Counted from the stretch's first letter, positions 39,001-49,955 are shown. The stretch: 64,000 nt of DNA from Pseudocercospora fijiensis CIRAD86 (GCF_000340215.1 NW_006921532.1:897844-961843); one strand, 5' to 3'. Numbers and translations are program-made. The notes: generated by a model not told the origin, from the sequence alone.

Positions 39001-39914
39001 CATCGCACTATTAGAGCGAAATATGCCTACAGCTAAGACTAAAGCATCGGCTATTAACAGCCTTCTATCTACAGACTAACGGTCAAACAGAGAGACAGAA
39101 TGCTACCCTATAGTAGTACCTACGCAGTTACATTAACGAGAATCCTAAGGATTAGGTCAATCTCCTATAGCCTGCAGAATTCGTATATAACAATAGTATA
39201 TACTCATTAACTAAGGTTTCACTATATATAGCTATAATGGGTTAAAACGCCGCGTTGCTACAAGATCCATTTACCTCGCTCGAGGCCGAGCGTAAGGAAA
39301 GGGAAGCGCGTCAAGTACTAGAGACACTAGCGGCAATAGAACGTGTCTAGAAGATGCGAGAAATCTATACTAAAATGGCTAAGAAGTTAACAAAGGCTTA
39401 AGAATACTAAAAGGCCTACTACGATAAGCGTTATACACTAATAACCTTTAAACAAGGCGACATAGTTATGCTTAGCACTAAGAACCTCCGCATCCGCAAA
39501 CACCTATCGCCTAATAGTAAAACAAGGCCTAAGCTCGCACTAAGATACATTAGCCCATTTCGCATCCGAGAACCGAAGGGCAATAGCTAGGCCTACTAGT
39601 TATAGCTTCCACCTTATTATACTATCTATAACACCTTCTATATCTCCCTCCTTAAACTATACTACTAGCGCGAAGGCGATAAAGCACCTGCTGAATCCGA
39701 GGACATACTAGCTAATAGCGAAGAGCTATAGTCTATAGAACGTATCCTAAAGCATCGGACTAGGCAGGGCAAGAAGGAGTATCTATTGAGATAGCAAGGC
39801 TATTTACCTAAATAGGACTTATAGGAGGCTAAAGACTCGTTTGAAGATATAACTAAGTTGTTAAATAAGTATTGGACTAGCGTAAAGAACACAAAGAAGG
39901 CTAAGAGCTTATAA
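36051..39914 (+). pseudogene. pol of chromovirus copy B (protease, RT, RNase H, integrase, chromodomain)
   Basis: A frame of about 1,290 codons. A protease-like segment reads KVTLDLGNSVSALIS (36135-36180; a DSG-type motif expected). RT runs 36690-37560 with FKYYLASTLPIFKE, an intact 133-codon open stretch (36657-37058), and the active site YLDNILVY (about 37194-37217; YLDD expected). RNase H is at 37640-38000. Integrase is at 38550-39300, with Asp in DFIIGLPP (38781), Asp in VSDRGS (38982) and Glu in GQTERQ (39090), so the triad is intact. The chromodomain is at 39740-39890 (EYLLR-Q-GYLPK). The stop is TAA 39912-39914, as in copy A. Interrupted by many TAG/TAA codons. Confidence 0.93.
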
Positions 39915-39945
39915 TGCCTATAATGTTACTACTAAGCCTAGGAAC

Positions 39946-39968
39946 AATACTACCCCCGGGGTGCTATT
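39946..39968. repeat. CCCCGGGG-type palindrome (site 14)
   Basis: AATACTACCCC and GGGGTGCTATT arms, about 30 bases after the chromovirus pol stop. The same family of site as in the unrelated 12-kb element. Confidence 0.85.
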
Positions 39969-41181
39969 AGCTAACTAATCAGAGGCAAGCAATTATTAGT
40001 AATAAAGGACAATAAGACCACACTACTAGGGTAAACGCGCACTAAGTGTTAACAAGCGCGCTATAACGCGTTAACTATTCGCTACTCTTCTAGGAAACTA
40101 CCTCTCTACTAACGCGCCCTACAGGTCCCCCTCTTGTTCCTTTATTCTGTCGAGGCTTTAAGGCCTAGGCGATCTACGAGGACGGCGCGCGCGTGAATAG
40201 CGATAGTAATAATGACGACGGCGCGGCCGGCGCGGCTATATTAGTAACAGTGTTACGGAGTATGCTACTGTTTAAGAAAGGAAGGACACCGCTATGTTAG
40301 TAACGGTGTTGCCGAGTTGTTATTAGTTGAAGAAGGTAAAGTTAGCGCTAAGACGACTAGCGCTGCTATTGTTAATATTACTTACTATTGTCGCTACGCC
40401 TGTAGACACAACCTTACCTGCACTACGAGCCTAAGGCACCTTTAATCAAAACTTTGATTAAAGCTTTGAGCCTATTAAAGGTTTAATTAAAACCTTAAGG
40501 CTAAGTCAAAACTTTGACTAAGTTAAAAGATTGAGCGACTAATAGACTAACTAAGGGCAAAACTATAGAGCTAAGCTAGCCGGGGTCGATCTTGCGGACA
40601 ATAGGTTACTCCTCGATCTATCTAACCCTTTAAGCGAGGCGAACCTCTACTACTACACTTACAATAGCCTTTACTTATAGAAACTAGACGAGCTGTGTTT
40701 TTTAAAAAGATAAGATAAGATTGACACTTGAAGGCTACCAAACCTAGCTAATTAGGGCTAGCGAAACTACGAACAACAAGAACAACCCTCGGAACGGACA
40801 AACCCTCGGAGCGGACATTTCTAGGTCTTTTAGAGTAGACGTAGAGAACTCGGTACGACATTACTTAGAGCGGAGGCAGGGCTACAATACCTCGTACGTC
40901 TACCTGTTATAGTAGGGAAGACGCGCTCGTATTGTAATTAGTCGAAGGCCCTTAATTCTTATAGATACATATCACTTTATAGTTTATTATATATAGAGAT
41001 AGCGCAGTTAGAGTTGTACATTATATTGTTTAGAGGTAAGGTTTAACATAGTTACATAATTAGGTAGTTAAGTATTCAATTCAGTGCGGGCTAAGCAGCT
41101 TATTAGACTTGCTAAGTCAGCGGCAATAGAGGTCGTAGAACATAGACAGGCTACGAGGGCGCGGCCTTTAGAAGGGAAGCG
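39969..41181 (+). other. 3' non-coding region of chromovirus copy B
   Basis: About 1.2 kb without a conserved frame, colinear with 2770-4009. It holds A/T-rich repeats with aaaactttga-type words at 40435-40530, and a purine-rich tract (agaagggaagcg) just before the LTR. Confidence 0.7.
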
Positions 41182-41379
41182 TGTATTAGAGCCAAAGAGG
41201 CTACACGTAATTGGCATATAATTAGGCCGAGTAAAGCCAGGGTCTTAGTGCCTTAGGCAGGGCTTAGCGCTTGGCGTTAGGCTAACTCTCCTGCCTTCCT
41301 CCCTCTCCTCCTAGATCCTTATCGAATACTACTCGTACCTACTACTACCCTATCTACCTGCTAACATACCCTTCTTACA
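41182..41379 (+). repeat. 3' LTR of chromovirus copy B
   Basis: Runs from TGTATTAGAGCC to CTTCTTACA and is followed by the duplication ACAAG at 41380-41384. Confidence 0.92.
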
Positions 41380-41606
41380 ACAAGGCTATATAGGATAAGG
41401 CTACTAACCTCCTCGTTAATTAAGCTTACTTCGAGGCAGAGTACTTTAGCGCTAATAGCTTCAATACCTACGGAGGAGTTTAGGAGAATCGACTAGCTAA
41501 TAAGGTTATTGCTAGTAAGGATTACGGTGCATTAAAGTAGCAGTAAGTCAGCGTAGTAGATTAGATGCTTAGGAAGTTGTTTTTATATATTAATAGAATC
41601 TAGGAA
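41380..41606 (+). pseudogene. Third long frame, host element, C-terminal part
   Basis: The sequence resumes with acaaggctatata, continuous with 34225 once copy B is removed. It reads NLLVNQAYFEAEYFSANSF near 41410-41465 and runs into the palindrome at 41607. It supplies the C-terminus of the unrecognised third protein. Confidence 0.68.
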
Positions 41607-41631
41607 CAATGCTACCCCGGGGGTATTATTG
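41607..41631. repeat. CCCCGGGG-type palindrome (site 15)
   Basis: Arms CAATGCTA and TATTATTG around CCCCGGGG, between the third frame and the 3' LTR of the host element. Confidence 0.87.
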
Positions 41632-41740
41632 CGGAGTTCTGAAAATAGCCTTAGCTAAGATGCCTAAGGTTACTATATAACTGTTTGTTTTAAGCGCACA
41701 ATATAAAGCGTGTCTAGTTAGACACGAAGAAAGAAAGGGA

Positions 41741-42020
41741 TATTAGCTAGTAACCGGCCCTATATACCTAGGCTAAGTTTTAAGCCTATATAAGAGGCCT
41801 CCTTCTATATTGTAGATAGAGCACTAACCTCGTATAGTACATTGTTTATATTACACTTCTACAATGCCTATATTGCAGGGCTCTAGTTATTAGCCTAAGC
41901 AACCGTCTTGTCATCCTATTATACTAAACATAGCTGCCTATATTGCTATAGGTTATATTACCCTCGGTAGCCTATACTATTACTATAGGTAGTAGTAGTG
42001 GTATTGGTTTCCGTCCTTTA
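41741..42020 (+). repeat. 3' LTR of the host 12-kb element
   Basis: The reverse complement of the LTRs at 5309, 17311, 21479 and 33345, beginning tattagctag and ending ccgtccttta. A PPT (gacacgaagaaagaaaggga) precedes it. This is the right edge of the nested block; the expected target duplication after it starts at ctat (42021), but the left partner is outside the window. Confidence 0.9.
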
Positions 42021-42023
42021 CTA

Positions 42024-42540
42024 TACAAAGGCCGATTTATTAGGCTTCGGTCTAACAAGTCTAACGCCGAGCTTAATAGTATCGTTTATAGGTCTAGTAG
42101 CGACTATATCTAGCAGCTCGAGGTTATATAGATTAGTAGAATACGTAGTATCGAGAACGAAGGTATAAGGCGTATTCTTAAAAGCTAAGAGCGATACTAG
42201 ATAAAGAGCTACTATCGACTAGATTAAGCTATTATCGTTAGTTTAAATATCGTAGAAGATACTATTCTAGTCTAGTAACTAGACTATTCGTTAAGCCTAG
42301 TTATACTCTCTTCGAGTATTAATACTACGCTACTAAGCGAGGTTCTTAATATCGTACGGTCTTAATAGAACGCTATAGTTACAGAAGTAGGCTATAATCT
42401 TAGAAGTCGCTATTCGAGCCTACTAAAGCCGCTCTAACTCCTTAAGAAATTAAGCCGTACGAGAGCGTATCCGGTAAGTCGCTAGTGCTATAATATTATT
42501 AGGTCCGTAGTTATAGCGATAGTAATCTTTATCGCTAGAG
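42024..42540 (+). pseudogene. Degenerate frame in the left flank of the TIR element
   Basis: About 170 codons stay in one frame with only TAG/TAA interruptions. It reads FIRLRSNKSNAELNSIVYRS and, after 42215, YRLDQAIIVSLNIVEDTIL. I do not recognise it. A 22-base stretch (42221-42242) recurs at 62407-62428 on the far side of the TIR element. Confidence 0.4.
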
Positions 42541-42906
42541 TATCGAATTTGCTATTAACCGTTAGGTTAGTTAGAGTCGATAGTAATAGCGTAGAAGTAG
42601 AATTTATAGCCTATCTTCTTCGAGTATATCTTCGACTTACCCTCTATTTACGTACGCTTATCTAGATAACTAAAGCAACCGTAGATATAGTAGTATCTAT
42701 ATTTAATACCTTTCTTATTCTTCCGTAGCTTCTACTCCTTAAACTCGTATCCGTAGTACGCTCCGAAGTCGTAGATATATCGCTTAAGAGCCTAGTACGA
42801 AGGGAAGTCTTCTTCTCGAAGTATTAGACTACGAGGTCGCTCTAGTATAGCAATCTTCGAGAATAGCGCCTTCTACGGCCGCGGCGATACCGACGCGTAC
42901 GATAAT
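42541..42906. other. Flank without a recognised gene
   Basis: Pyrimidine-rich sequence (tcttcgagtatatcttcgact and similar) ending in an AT-rich junction at 42900. The preceding frame may continue into it for some distance. Nothing else is supported. Confidence 0.4.
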
Positions 42907-42955
42907 ACGTTACGAAAACTTTTTTTCTAATCGCGTCGATCCTATCGATCCTATC
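42907..42955 (+). repeat. Left terminal inverted repeat
   Basis: Pairs with 62080-62128: ACGTTACGaAAACTTTTTT, a short variable junction, then ATCGCGtCGATCCTATCGAT. A few substitutions and a one-base length difference in the T run. Confidence 0.8.
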
Positions 42956-43085
42956 GATCCTAAGCGATCCTAAGCGATCCTAAGCGATCCTAAGCGACCG
43001 AGTCGCGATCCGACTCGCGCCTAGATCGCTTAGGATCGATAGGATCGACGCGATCGACGCGATCGATAGGATCGATATAGTGAAT
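42935..43085. repeat. Left subterminal repeat cluster
   Basis: Tandem GATCCTATC and GATCCTAAGC units (four gatcctaagc in a row near 42955-42997), then the complementary set gcttaggatcgataggatcg at 43028-43080. The cluster is thus itself an imperfect hairpin. A smaller related cluster lies at 62040-62105. Confidence 0.75.
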
Positions 43086-43280
43086 TTTTATATATATAGG
43101 ATCGCTCTAGGTCGCTCGTAGTCGTAGTCGTTAGTAGTGTTTATACTATTCGTATAGTACTATATTAATACTTATCGACTCGTCGACTCGGTCGTATTAG
43201 TCGACTCGGTCTAAACTAGAATATACTAGTAGTACTACAGTTTTAAGTATATTACTATTATATTAACCGTCGTTACTATA
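43086..43280. other. Non-coding tail between left end and transposase
   Basis: AT-rich sequence with tcgtagtcgtagtcgt and gactcgtcgactcggtcg short repeats. No gene was seen; it may include the 3' untranslated region of the transposase. Confidence 0.45.
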
Positions 43281-46200
43281 TATCGCTGCATCCTGTCTTA
43301 TACGTTCTCTATAAACTATAAAATCATTCTTCGCCGCCTTAGTGTTATTATCCTCTATATTTCGGAGGTACGATTTCTATATACTCTATACGGCACGTTG
43401 CCTTTTTATTACTCGCCCGTAAGCCTTTATAGCTCGCATTTCCTTATCCTCCTATTCTTCGTCGTAAATTGTATTATACGTCTCGAAATCAACTGTACTA
43501 TTAATATAGCGAGTCCTATACGGGGCGCCTTCGTCTACGGGTACGGCGTATAATATATAATAGACTAGTAGTAGGCTATATACCCGTCGCCCTTTAAGTC
43601 TACTATAGTATGGTAAAAGACGCCGTAGCCGGATTGTCGTTAGACTATACGTATCCTTGTACTCGCTCTTATCGTTAATATAGTCGTAAAGCTTAACAAA
43701 AACGCCTATAACGGGCCTCTATTTCGTCCTAAGCCCCTTCCTATATTTAATTCCTATTTCTATATTAATCGAGATTACGTACTTTAGTTAAGCTAGTAGG
43801 CGACCGCCGAATCGAACCGCTAATTTATTAGGTGTTTCTACATAATTAACGTTGTATTCCTATACCTATAATATAAAATTATAACGTCTGTTACCGTAGA
43901 GCCCCTCCTAGTTTAGTATATATCTCGCGAAGTCGGCTACTACTACGTTAGGATGTTCTATATCCTTATCCGTAGGCTTCTAGCATCGGATTCTACCGTA
44001 GAAGCAGATCTCTATATCTAGGACATATATATAGTCCGTTACGATATCGTTAGGGTCGGCTGCGGTACTTAATGCGCTATTCTTATCGTAGGCACCCTGT
44101 TGCTGTACGAATACCGCAATCGCTTATTAGAAGTCGCGACCTAAGTTCTCTTCTATTGCAGCTATAGCCTCCCTTATCGTAATCTACTTAACCGATTTCT
44201 TTCCGTTCCTCTGTTTCTCGGGCTAGTATCCTAGGATGTCCTCTACTAGCCGTGCTATAGTTAGCATTATTAGCTATTGCGTATACTCCTTAATAGTGCG
44301 AGCATTTGTAGGGATTGCTATATATTCTTTATCGTCTTCGGCCTATATATTCAATCTATTAGCATCGCTATCTAGTATACTTTCTTCCTAGCTAGGCTTC
44401 TTGTTTATTAGCCGAAATGCAAGCTTTAGTAGTTTATAGTGTTTGTACTCGAAATGGCTAGTATTTAAGTCTAGAAGATTGCCGAACGTCTTAATATAGC
44501 TCGGGGTATGTATTATACCGTAGAATTTCGGTATATTAAAGTGCCCTTCTATTTGTATTATTATTAGCTCGTTAGCTTCGTCGTCCTCGTCTATTGTAAC
44601 TATATCGTCGTTATTTAGGTCGTTCGTTTTTCGCGTAGTAGCCTTCGCCTCCCGCTAGGCCCTCTTCTATACCTTTATTACCCTATATAGGCGAAACACA
44701 TTCTTCTATTCGTTTATCCGGTACAATGCTATCCTAAGATACTTAACTATTTCGTCGTTATAGTATCTATATATCGCTAGAACGGTAAAGTCTACTAGTG
44801 TACGTAGAAATCTTATCGCCTACGGTTAACGGACCTCTTCGAGTAGTAGTACAAATACAACTAATAAGACTCGTAGGACGCTTTACTGCTCTTAGCCTGT
44901 CTACTAAGTAACTGCTAAGTAGTAGCAGAACTTGCGAAGATTAGTATATACGGGTATATACGCGAACCGTCTATCTAGTATCGTATCGATAATCCCTTAT
45001 ACTACTGTTTTCCCTAGCTTTCTTGTTTTAGTAGATAGGCCCCTATTCGGGGTCGAGTCGGCAACTAGTCGGTATCTCCTCGTTTTTATATAGCTTATCT
45101 TGTCTACTAGTAGGTCCGTAGTCTATTAGATTGCGTGCATTAGCACTCCTTTTAGTAGCTAGTATAGTGTATCTACTACTAAAGACCGGTATATATCGAC
45201 GTGTTTCTAGCGCTATATAAAGCAATCGATATCGTAGACGTTCTACAGATCCTTCGCTATATATTCGCCTTTACGTTACCTTAGATATCGCTGCTTCGTA
45301 GATTCGTATAACCGCTATTCTACTATAATATCGAGGTGCTCTCGTTCTATCGGGTATACTAGGCAACTTAGGCAATATATGTTTGTCTTAACTCCGGTAA
45401 TTGCAACTTGCTCTTTATAGTCTACTAACATTACTACTAAGATTGGAAAGCACCTGCGCGTCGCGCTATCTACGTATATAATATCCTAGCCCTCGCCGTC
45501 GGCCGCTTTTATAGCGGAGCGAAATATATATACTATCGATATATAATATACACTGTTTTTAGTAAAACTATCGCTATCCTTAACGACCGGCAGTAGTCCT
45601 AGTAAGATCGTACCGGGTCTGTTATTCGCGTTGCGTGCTCGTACGTATAGGTTTCCGATAGTAAGGTATATAGGGTATACTATTAAGTTACCTTAGTAGT
45701 TAGTTATCTACGTTTTATCGGTTAATACGATTAGAGGTACGATCGTTACGCCGTCTATGTTTATCTTGCTCTAGGTATCCTACTACTAGTCTGCTAACGC
45801 TATATTAGAGTAGATTCGCCGTAGTAGGTCGTTAGTCGTCTACGCTCGATATAGCTTATATACTAGATTATTCCTAAAGCTACTATAACCTATTAAGAAC
45901 ATTACTGCTTTCTTAACGGATCGGTATCGTAGCACTAGCTCTGTACTGCCGCAACCCGTTCGACTTGTCGGAAGGTATAGCTTTCGAACCTTTATTTAAC
46001 CTAATGCCCTCGATAGTAGTATACTACTAGCTCGCAGTTTCGACGTTATAGCCTTTATGCTTTTCTAGCTTAGTAGATCGTATAGTAGTACTAGCCTCTC
46101 GTCTTCGAAAAGCCTCGCAATTGTATATCCGGATATTCTCTCTCTCTTTAAGAATTACGTAAAGCTTATATCGAATAGTAACTTAAATGTTCTATACTCG

Positions 46201-46973
46201 CCCGAAGTATCTTGTATTCGTATTTTAACGCTACTTATAGATTAGGCGCTTGGATTCACTCTACTATACTAAACTGTAATTATACTATACCTAGCTATAG
46301 GCTTACTAGCGGCACGGCTAGTGTATTCGGTAAATATATCGATATTATCCGCGGTACGGTAGCCTTTTAGTGTTAGCCGTAATCTTATTAACTTCTAGCT
46401 TCCTAGCGTTATTGTCGTTCCGGCGGCAGTTGCCTATACGCTTTCTATTTCGTCTTCGTCCGCTAGGCTATCCTATATATCGAATTCCGGTAATTTAAGA
46501 TATCTATCCTATTTAATACTATCTATACTTCCCTTGTCTTCCTATAGCGCTAGTACTATTAGCGTTAATATCGTTGCTAGAACAGCTTCTATTGTGCCTT
46601 CTTTATTTACGTCTTGCTATATGCCTTCTAGTATCGATCTGTCGTCGGCTTATTCGGCGCTCTAGTTACTACCTTAGATCGTATATAAGTTAAGTCGGGC
46701 TCGCTTCGCGGCATTGTTTATAGTAGAATCGTGCTCGGCAAATTCTTTTAGTACGACGCGTTTCTCGCACTTGTTTCTATATTGCTTATAGCTATAGGAG
46801 CTTTTAAGCAGCCGGTTGCATAACCCGCATTCGATATAGTAAGACATTACTATATATATAGCTAGCTTTCGATAATAGGCGCTAGTGCTATAGCTACTAT
46901 AGGTTTGCCGTATATCGACGTATACGAAGTTACTAAGGCTTTTTAGCTCTACTATAGGTGCAGTGCTTAGCAA
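43281..46973 (-). pseudogene. Plavaka-like (CACTA-related) transposase
   Basis: About 1,230 codons in one frame from ATG 46973, broken only by TAG/TAA at Gln/Trp positions. The N-terminus carries a finger-like motif, CGLCNRLLKSS then YKQYRNKC (near 46770-46835), where Tyr stands in the expected His position. The core reads VPLIVLTDKTQ and YPIYLTIGNL (45640-45760), then NNRPGTILLGLLPV (45585-45640), the most typical block of Plavaka transposases as I know the family. A Cys pair, YCLSCLVYP, follows near 45365. It would cut and paste the element through its terminal repeats. The C-terminal end is uncertain. Confidence 0.82.
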
Positions 46974-47920
46974 ACCCCTATACTACTACGAAGTTAGGTA
47001 TAAGTCGGGGTCCGACTCGATATCGATTCGTAGCCCGCGGATTCGGTAAAATCTCGGATTTATCCCGTTCGATTATACTAACTTAATGTTACTCTACTAG
47101 CGCCTCTTGCGATAATATTTGAATACTAATTTGTATACCGACTCGCCGTCCGACTCGGTTACTAGTTAGGACTAATCGGAAAATTAATACTAAATATAAA
47201 AGACCGTACTACACTTCGACTAGACTTCTACGTTACTCTTAACGCTCTAAGGCCTACATATTATACCGTAAAATGCGTTGTATATATTCAATTCTATATA
47301 CGTATAGGAGTAGTATTGCTCCGGTTTAATACTGCCCCGTAGCATTATTAATTACGTTAAATTCGCCCGGTACTACTCAGGCTTGCTCTAGTTATATTAT
47401 AGCTAGGTTGTATTCCTAAGCAAAGTAAACGAATAGCGCTCGAGTAACTACTAGTAAGTGTTGCTTAGCCGACTTAGTAACGACGTCGTTTAAGGCGGTA
47501 TCTAATAAGCGGTTTATATCAAATCTAAGGCCTCTAAGACTCGTAGTAGTTACGACTACCCTGTCGGTGCGCCTATTAGATAGAAGTATAAAGCCTTATC
47601 CTATCGACTCTATTTAATTTTCACATATACGCTATTATATACACGCTATTACATACACGCTATTATATACACGCTATTATATAGACCTATACGCCGACTT
47701 ATTAATATTAACCTATGTCTTAACCTCTAGCGTAGCTAAGTATCGGGTCTCGCGTCGCTCTAGGGATAGTGCGCTAGTTATCCGCTCCCTAGCTAATAGC
47801 ACTATTCTATTAGCTAGAGCCCGCGGCTCTAACCCGCTTTAGGGTTCTAGGTATTAAGGTCGGCTAGGTATGTTTCCGGTCGGGGTCGAATTGCCCTTAT
47901 ACTAGACTATATCTTCGACG
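46974..47920. other. Region upstream of the transposase
   Basis: Probably promoter and leader of the transposase plus sequence of unknown nature. It contains the short tandem repeat at 47627-47692. No supported gene. Confidence 0.4.
47627..47692. repeat. 14-bp tandem repeat
   Basis: Four and a half units of acacgctattatat (one unit with acat). One of few low-complexity arrays in the window. Confidence 0.85.
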
Positions 47921-48590
47921 TAGCGAGATCTAGAGCTAATCGTGTCGATATAGGTGCTTTAGCCGGGTATTACCTACTCGCTCGCCTATACTTAATAGGA
48001 TATTATAGGTTATAACCTAGAGTAGATCGGCTTTCTATACTAGTAGGCCGGGGAGGGTAACAATGCTCGCGTCTACTGTTTTCTAGTCGGCAGCAATTAT
48101 ACTACTACTAGTGCCTCTTTCTATTTTATAGGCTAGTTCGCTAACAAGGATTTGCTACTCGATCGCTCGTACCTAGAAGACTAGTTTGTATACCTCCTAT
48201 ACGATACAGTTCTAGCTAATACTAAGCTCGCCGACTATATTATGTTTCTAGACGGCAGTGTGTTAGACTAGGACGCTAGTAAGGATCGTGCTATTGCTAT
48301 AGTCCGCGGCGTAGATAAGTAGTATATCGATAGTATCTAGAGAAGTACGTTTTACTATAACTCGAATGTTTAGCTACCGCTAACTCTAAGCAGTACGATA
48401 AACGTTTACTACGGTCGGCTTAAGGCAGTATTACATACTATCGCAGGATAGCATACGAGCACTACTAGTCTAGTATAGACATATGCATTATTTATATATA
48501 GGGTTACTAAGTTCGGGGTCGATTAATAATTTAGGGGCGGATTAACACTACGACTCGGCATCTTAGAGTTAGCCTACACCTTTCGGTAAT
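47920..48590 (+). pseudogene. Unrecognised frame next to transposase
   Basis: About 220 codons in one + frame with only TAG/TAA stops. It reads ARVYCFLVGSNYTTTSASFY at 48070-48130, then FANKDLLLDRSYLEDQFVYL (48140-48200) and ADYIMFLDGSVLDQDASKDR (48230-48290). Consistent, polar and globular-looking; no membrane segment. I do not recognise a family. It is divergent from the transposase. Confidence 0.5.
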
Positions 48591-48904
48591 ACTATTAATA
48601 TATCAAACTTATATCCTACTATATTACAATGCTATTTTCTAATATTACCGTCTTCGTATTAGACGCTCGGTTAGCGCTAGACTAACCTATATCCTATATG
48701 CTAGCGGCAACTACGTCTTCGCGGATTGTCGAATTACTAGAAGTAACTTGAAACATTCCGGTATACATAGCGACTAATTTGATTACAGATACGTATGCCT
48801 ATGCATTTTATCGCGATAGGCCTTAATGTAGATTAATGCAGTGCCGAAGAGTTTAGCTACTACTAGTTGAAATTATTGTCCTAGCTACTATCCTAGCATT
48901 CTAC
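48591..48904. other. Intergenic stretch
   Basis: No frame or repeat supported here, apart from the approach to the tandem array. Confidence 0.4.
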
Positions 48905-49590
48905 TACTACTACTACTACTACCGACTCGCTATAGATAGCCTACTTAGCCTCGATTCGTATAAGTTCCGTACTGCTTAACTTTCCGATATCTAGTTTCCT
49001 TATCCGATCTAGCCTCCCGGCTACTAGATCTATATCCTATTGCTACTATTACTACTACCGACTTACTACGGATACCCTACTCGGCCTAGAGTCGTATAAG
49101 TTCCGTACTGCTTTACTTCCCGCTATCTAGTTTCCTTGTCCGATCTAGCCTCCTAGCTACTAGATCTATATCCTATTGCTACTATTACTACTACCGACTT
49201 ACTACGGATGCCCTACTCGGCCTAGAGTCGCACGAGTTCCGCACTACTTCACTTCCCGCTATCTAGTTTCCTTATCTTATCTAGCCTCCCGGCTACTAGA
49301 TCTATATCCTATTGCTACTATTACTACTACCGACTCGCGGTAGATACCCTACTCGGCCTAGAGTCGTATAAGTTCCGCACTGCTTTACTTCCTACTATCT
49401 AGTTTCCTTATCCTATCTAGCCTCTCGGCTACTATATCTATATCCTATTGCTACTATTACTACTACCGACTCGCGGCGGATAGCCTAATTAGTCTCGACT
49501 CGTACGAGTTCCGTACTACTTTAGGTCCCGCTATATAGTTTCTTGTCTTTTATAGCATCTTATTATAATTCTCGGTAGAAGTACTATAGG
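48905..49590. repeat. 136-bp tandem repeat, about five units
   Basis: The word accgact begins at 48921, 49057, 49193, 49329 and 49465, exactly 136 bases apart each time. Each unit holds a (cta)n run, cctactcggcctagagtcg, a gttccgtactgctt word and ctatctagtttccttat. A period of 136 is not a multiple of three, so it is unlikely to be coding. It lies 150 bases before the assembly gap. Confidence 0.92.
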
Positions 49591-49667
49591 AATTTCGTCG
49601 CCGTCGTAGTTATGCTATAGTTAACAAAGGTCGAGGCTAATAACGCTATAGGCTCGGATCTAGTACC

Positions 49668-49738
49668 GGGAGGTTCGGAGGGGCCAGGGAGCTGGGATGG
49701 TTACAGGGCAGGTAAACTGATTCGTTATAGGTAGAGCT
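49668..49738. other. Non-RIPed stretch next to the gap
   Basis: The text ggggccagggagctgggatgg and acagggcaggtaaactga keeps TGG, CAG and other CpA/TpG words that are rare elsewhere. It looks like unmutated sequence, or sequence of another origin placed at the contig edge. Confidence 0.6.
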
Positions 49739-49838
49739 NNNNNNNNNNNNNNNNNNNNNNNNNNNNNNNNNNNNNNNNNNNNNNNNNNNNNNNNNNNNNN
49801 NNNNNNNNNNNNNNNNNNNNNNNNNNNNNNNNNNNNNN
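49739..49838. other. Assembly gap (100 N)
   Basis: Exactly 100 N, the usual placeholder for a gap of unknown size. Confidence 0.99.
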
Positions 49839-49857
49839 GTCGAGTCCGGGCGCTAGA

Positions 49858-49955
49858 TTGCTAAGGTGCATATCTAGTATAGGTAAACACAGCCTTAGTC
49901 GTATAGCTAAAGATGTAGCAGTAGTAGTATATAAATTGCTAAAGTTCATTCTCTT
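49858..49955 (-). pseudogene. Duplicated Argonaute PIWI C-terminal fragment
   Basis: Read on the minus strand, LQQFIYYYCYIFSYTTKAV repeats, with changes, the sequence LQQFIYYLCYLFSRTTKAI of the main Argonaute at 50125-50190. The two copies share about 75 bases. A second partial Argonaute may continue into the gap. Confidence 0.65.

Larger units (their letters stand above)
34231..41379 (+). mobile_element. Ty3/gypsy chromovirus, copy B, complete
   Basis: An element of 7,149 bases with LTRs of 196 and 198 bases (34231-34426 and 41182-41379), flanked by the 5-bp duplication ACAAG (34226-34230 and 41380-41384). Internal order is gag, protease, RT, RNase H, integrase, chromodomain, palindrome, then about 1.2 kb of non-coding DNA. 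It has the longest surviving open stretches in the nest, so it looks like the youngest or least mutated insertion. Confidence 0.95.
4209..42020 (+). mobile_element. Host 12-kb Ty3/gypsy element (+), split by four nested insertions
   Basis: The fragments 4209-5308, 17590-21478, 33625-34230 and 41380-42020 join into one colinear + strand element. They give RNase H tail and integrase, integrase C-terminus, spacer, third frame, and 3' LTR. Each join restores sequence found uninterrupted on the minus strand of the two reversed copies (5309-17589 and 21479-33624), so all three belong to one family. The 5' LTR, gag and RT lie upstream of the window. It must be the oldest member of the nest because all the others sit in it. 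Confidence 0.88.

Noticed and set aside
43200..43260. Target duplication longer than TA at the TIR element
   Set aside because: Flanks at 42898-42906 and 62129-62137 share no longer word; only TA at each edge is supported.
49725..49949. Minus-strand open stretch running through the gap
   Set aside because: It owes its length to N codons; its real part is a duplicated PIWI end in another frame.
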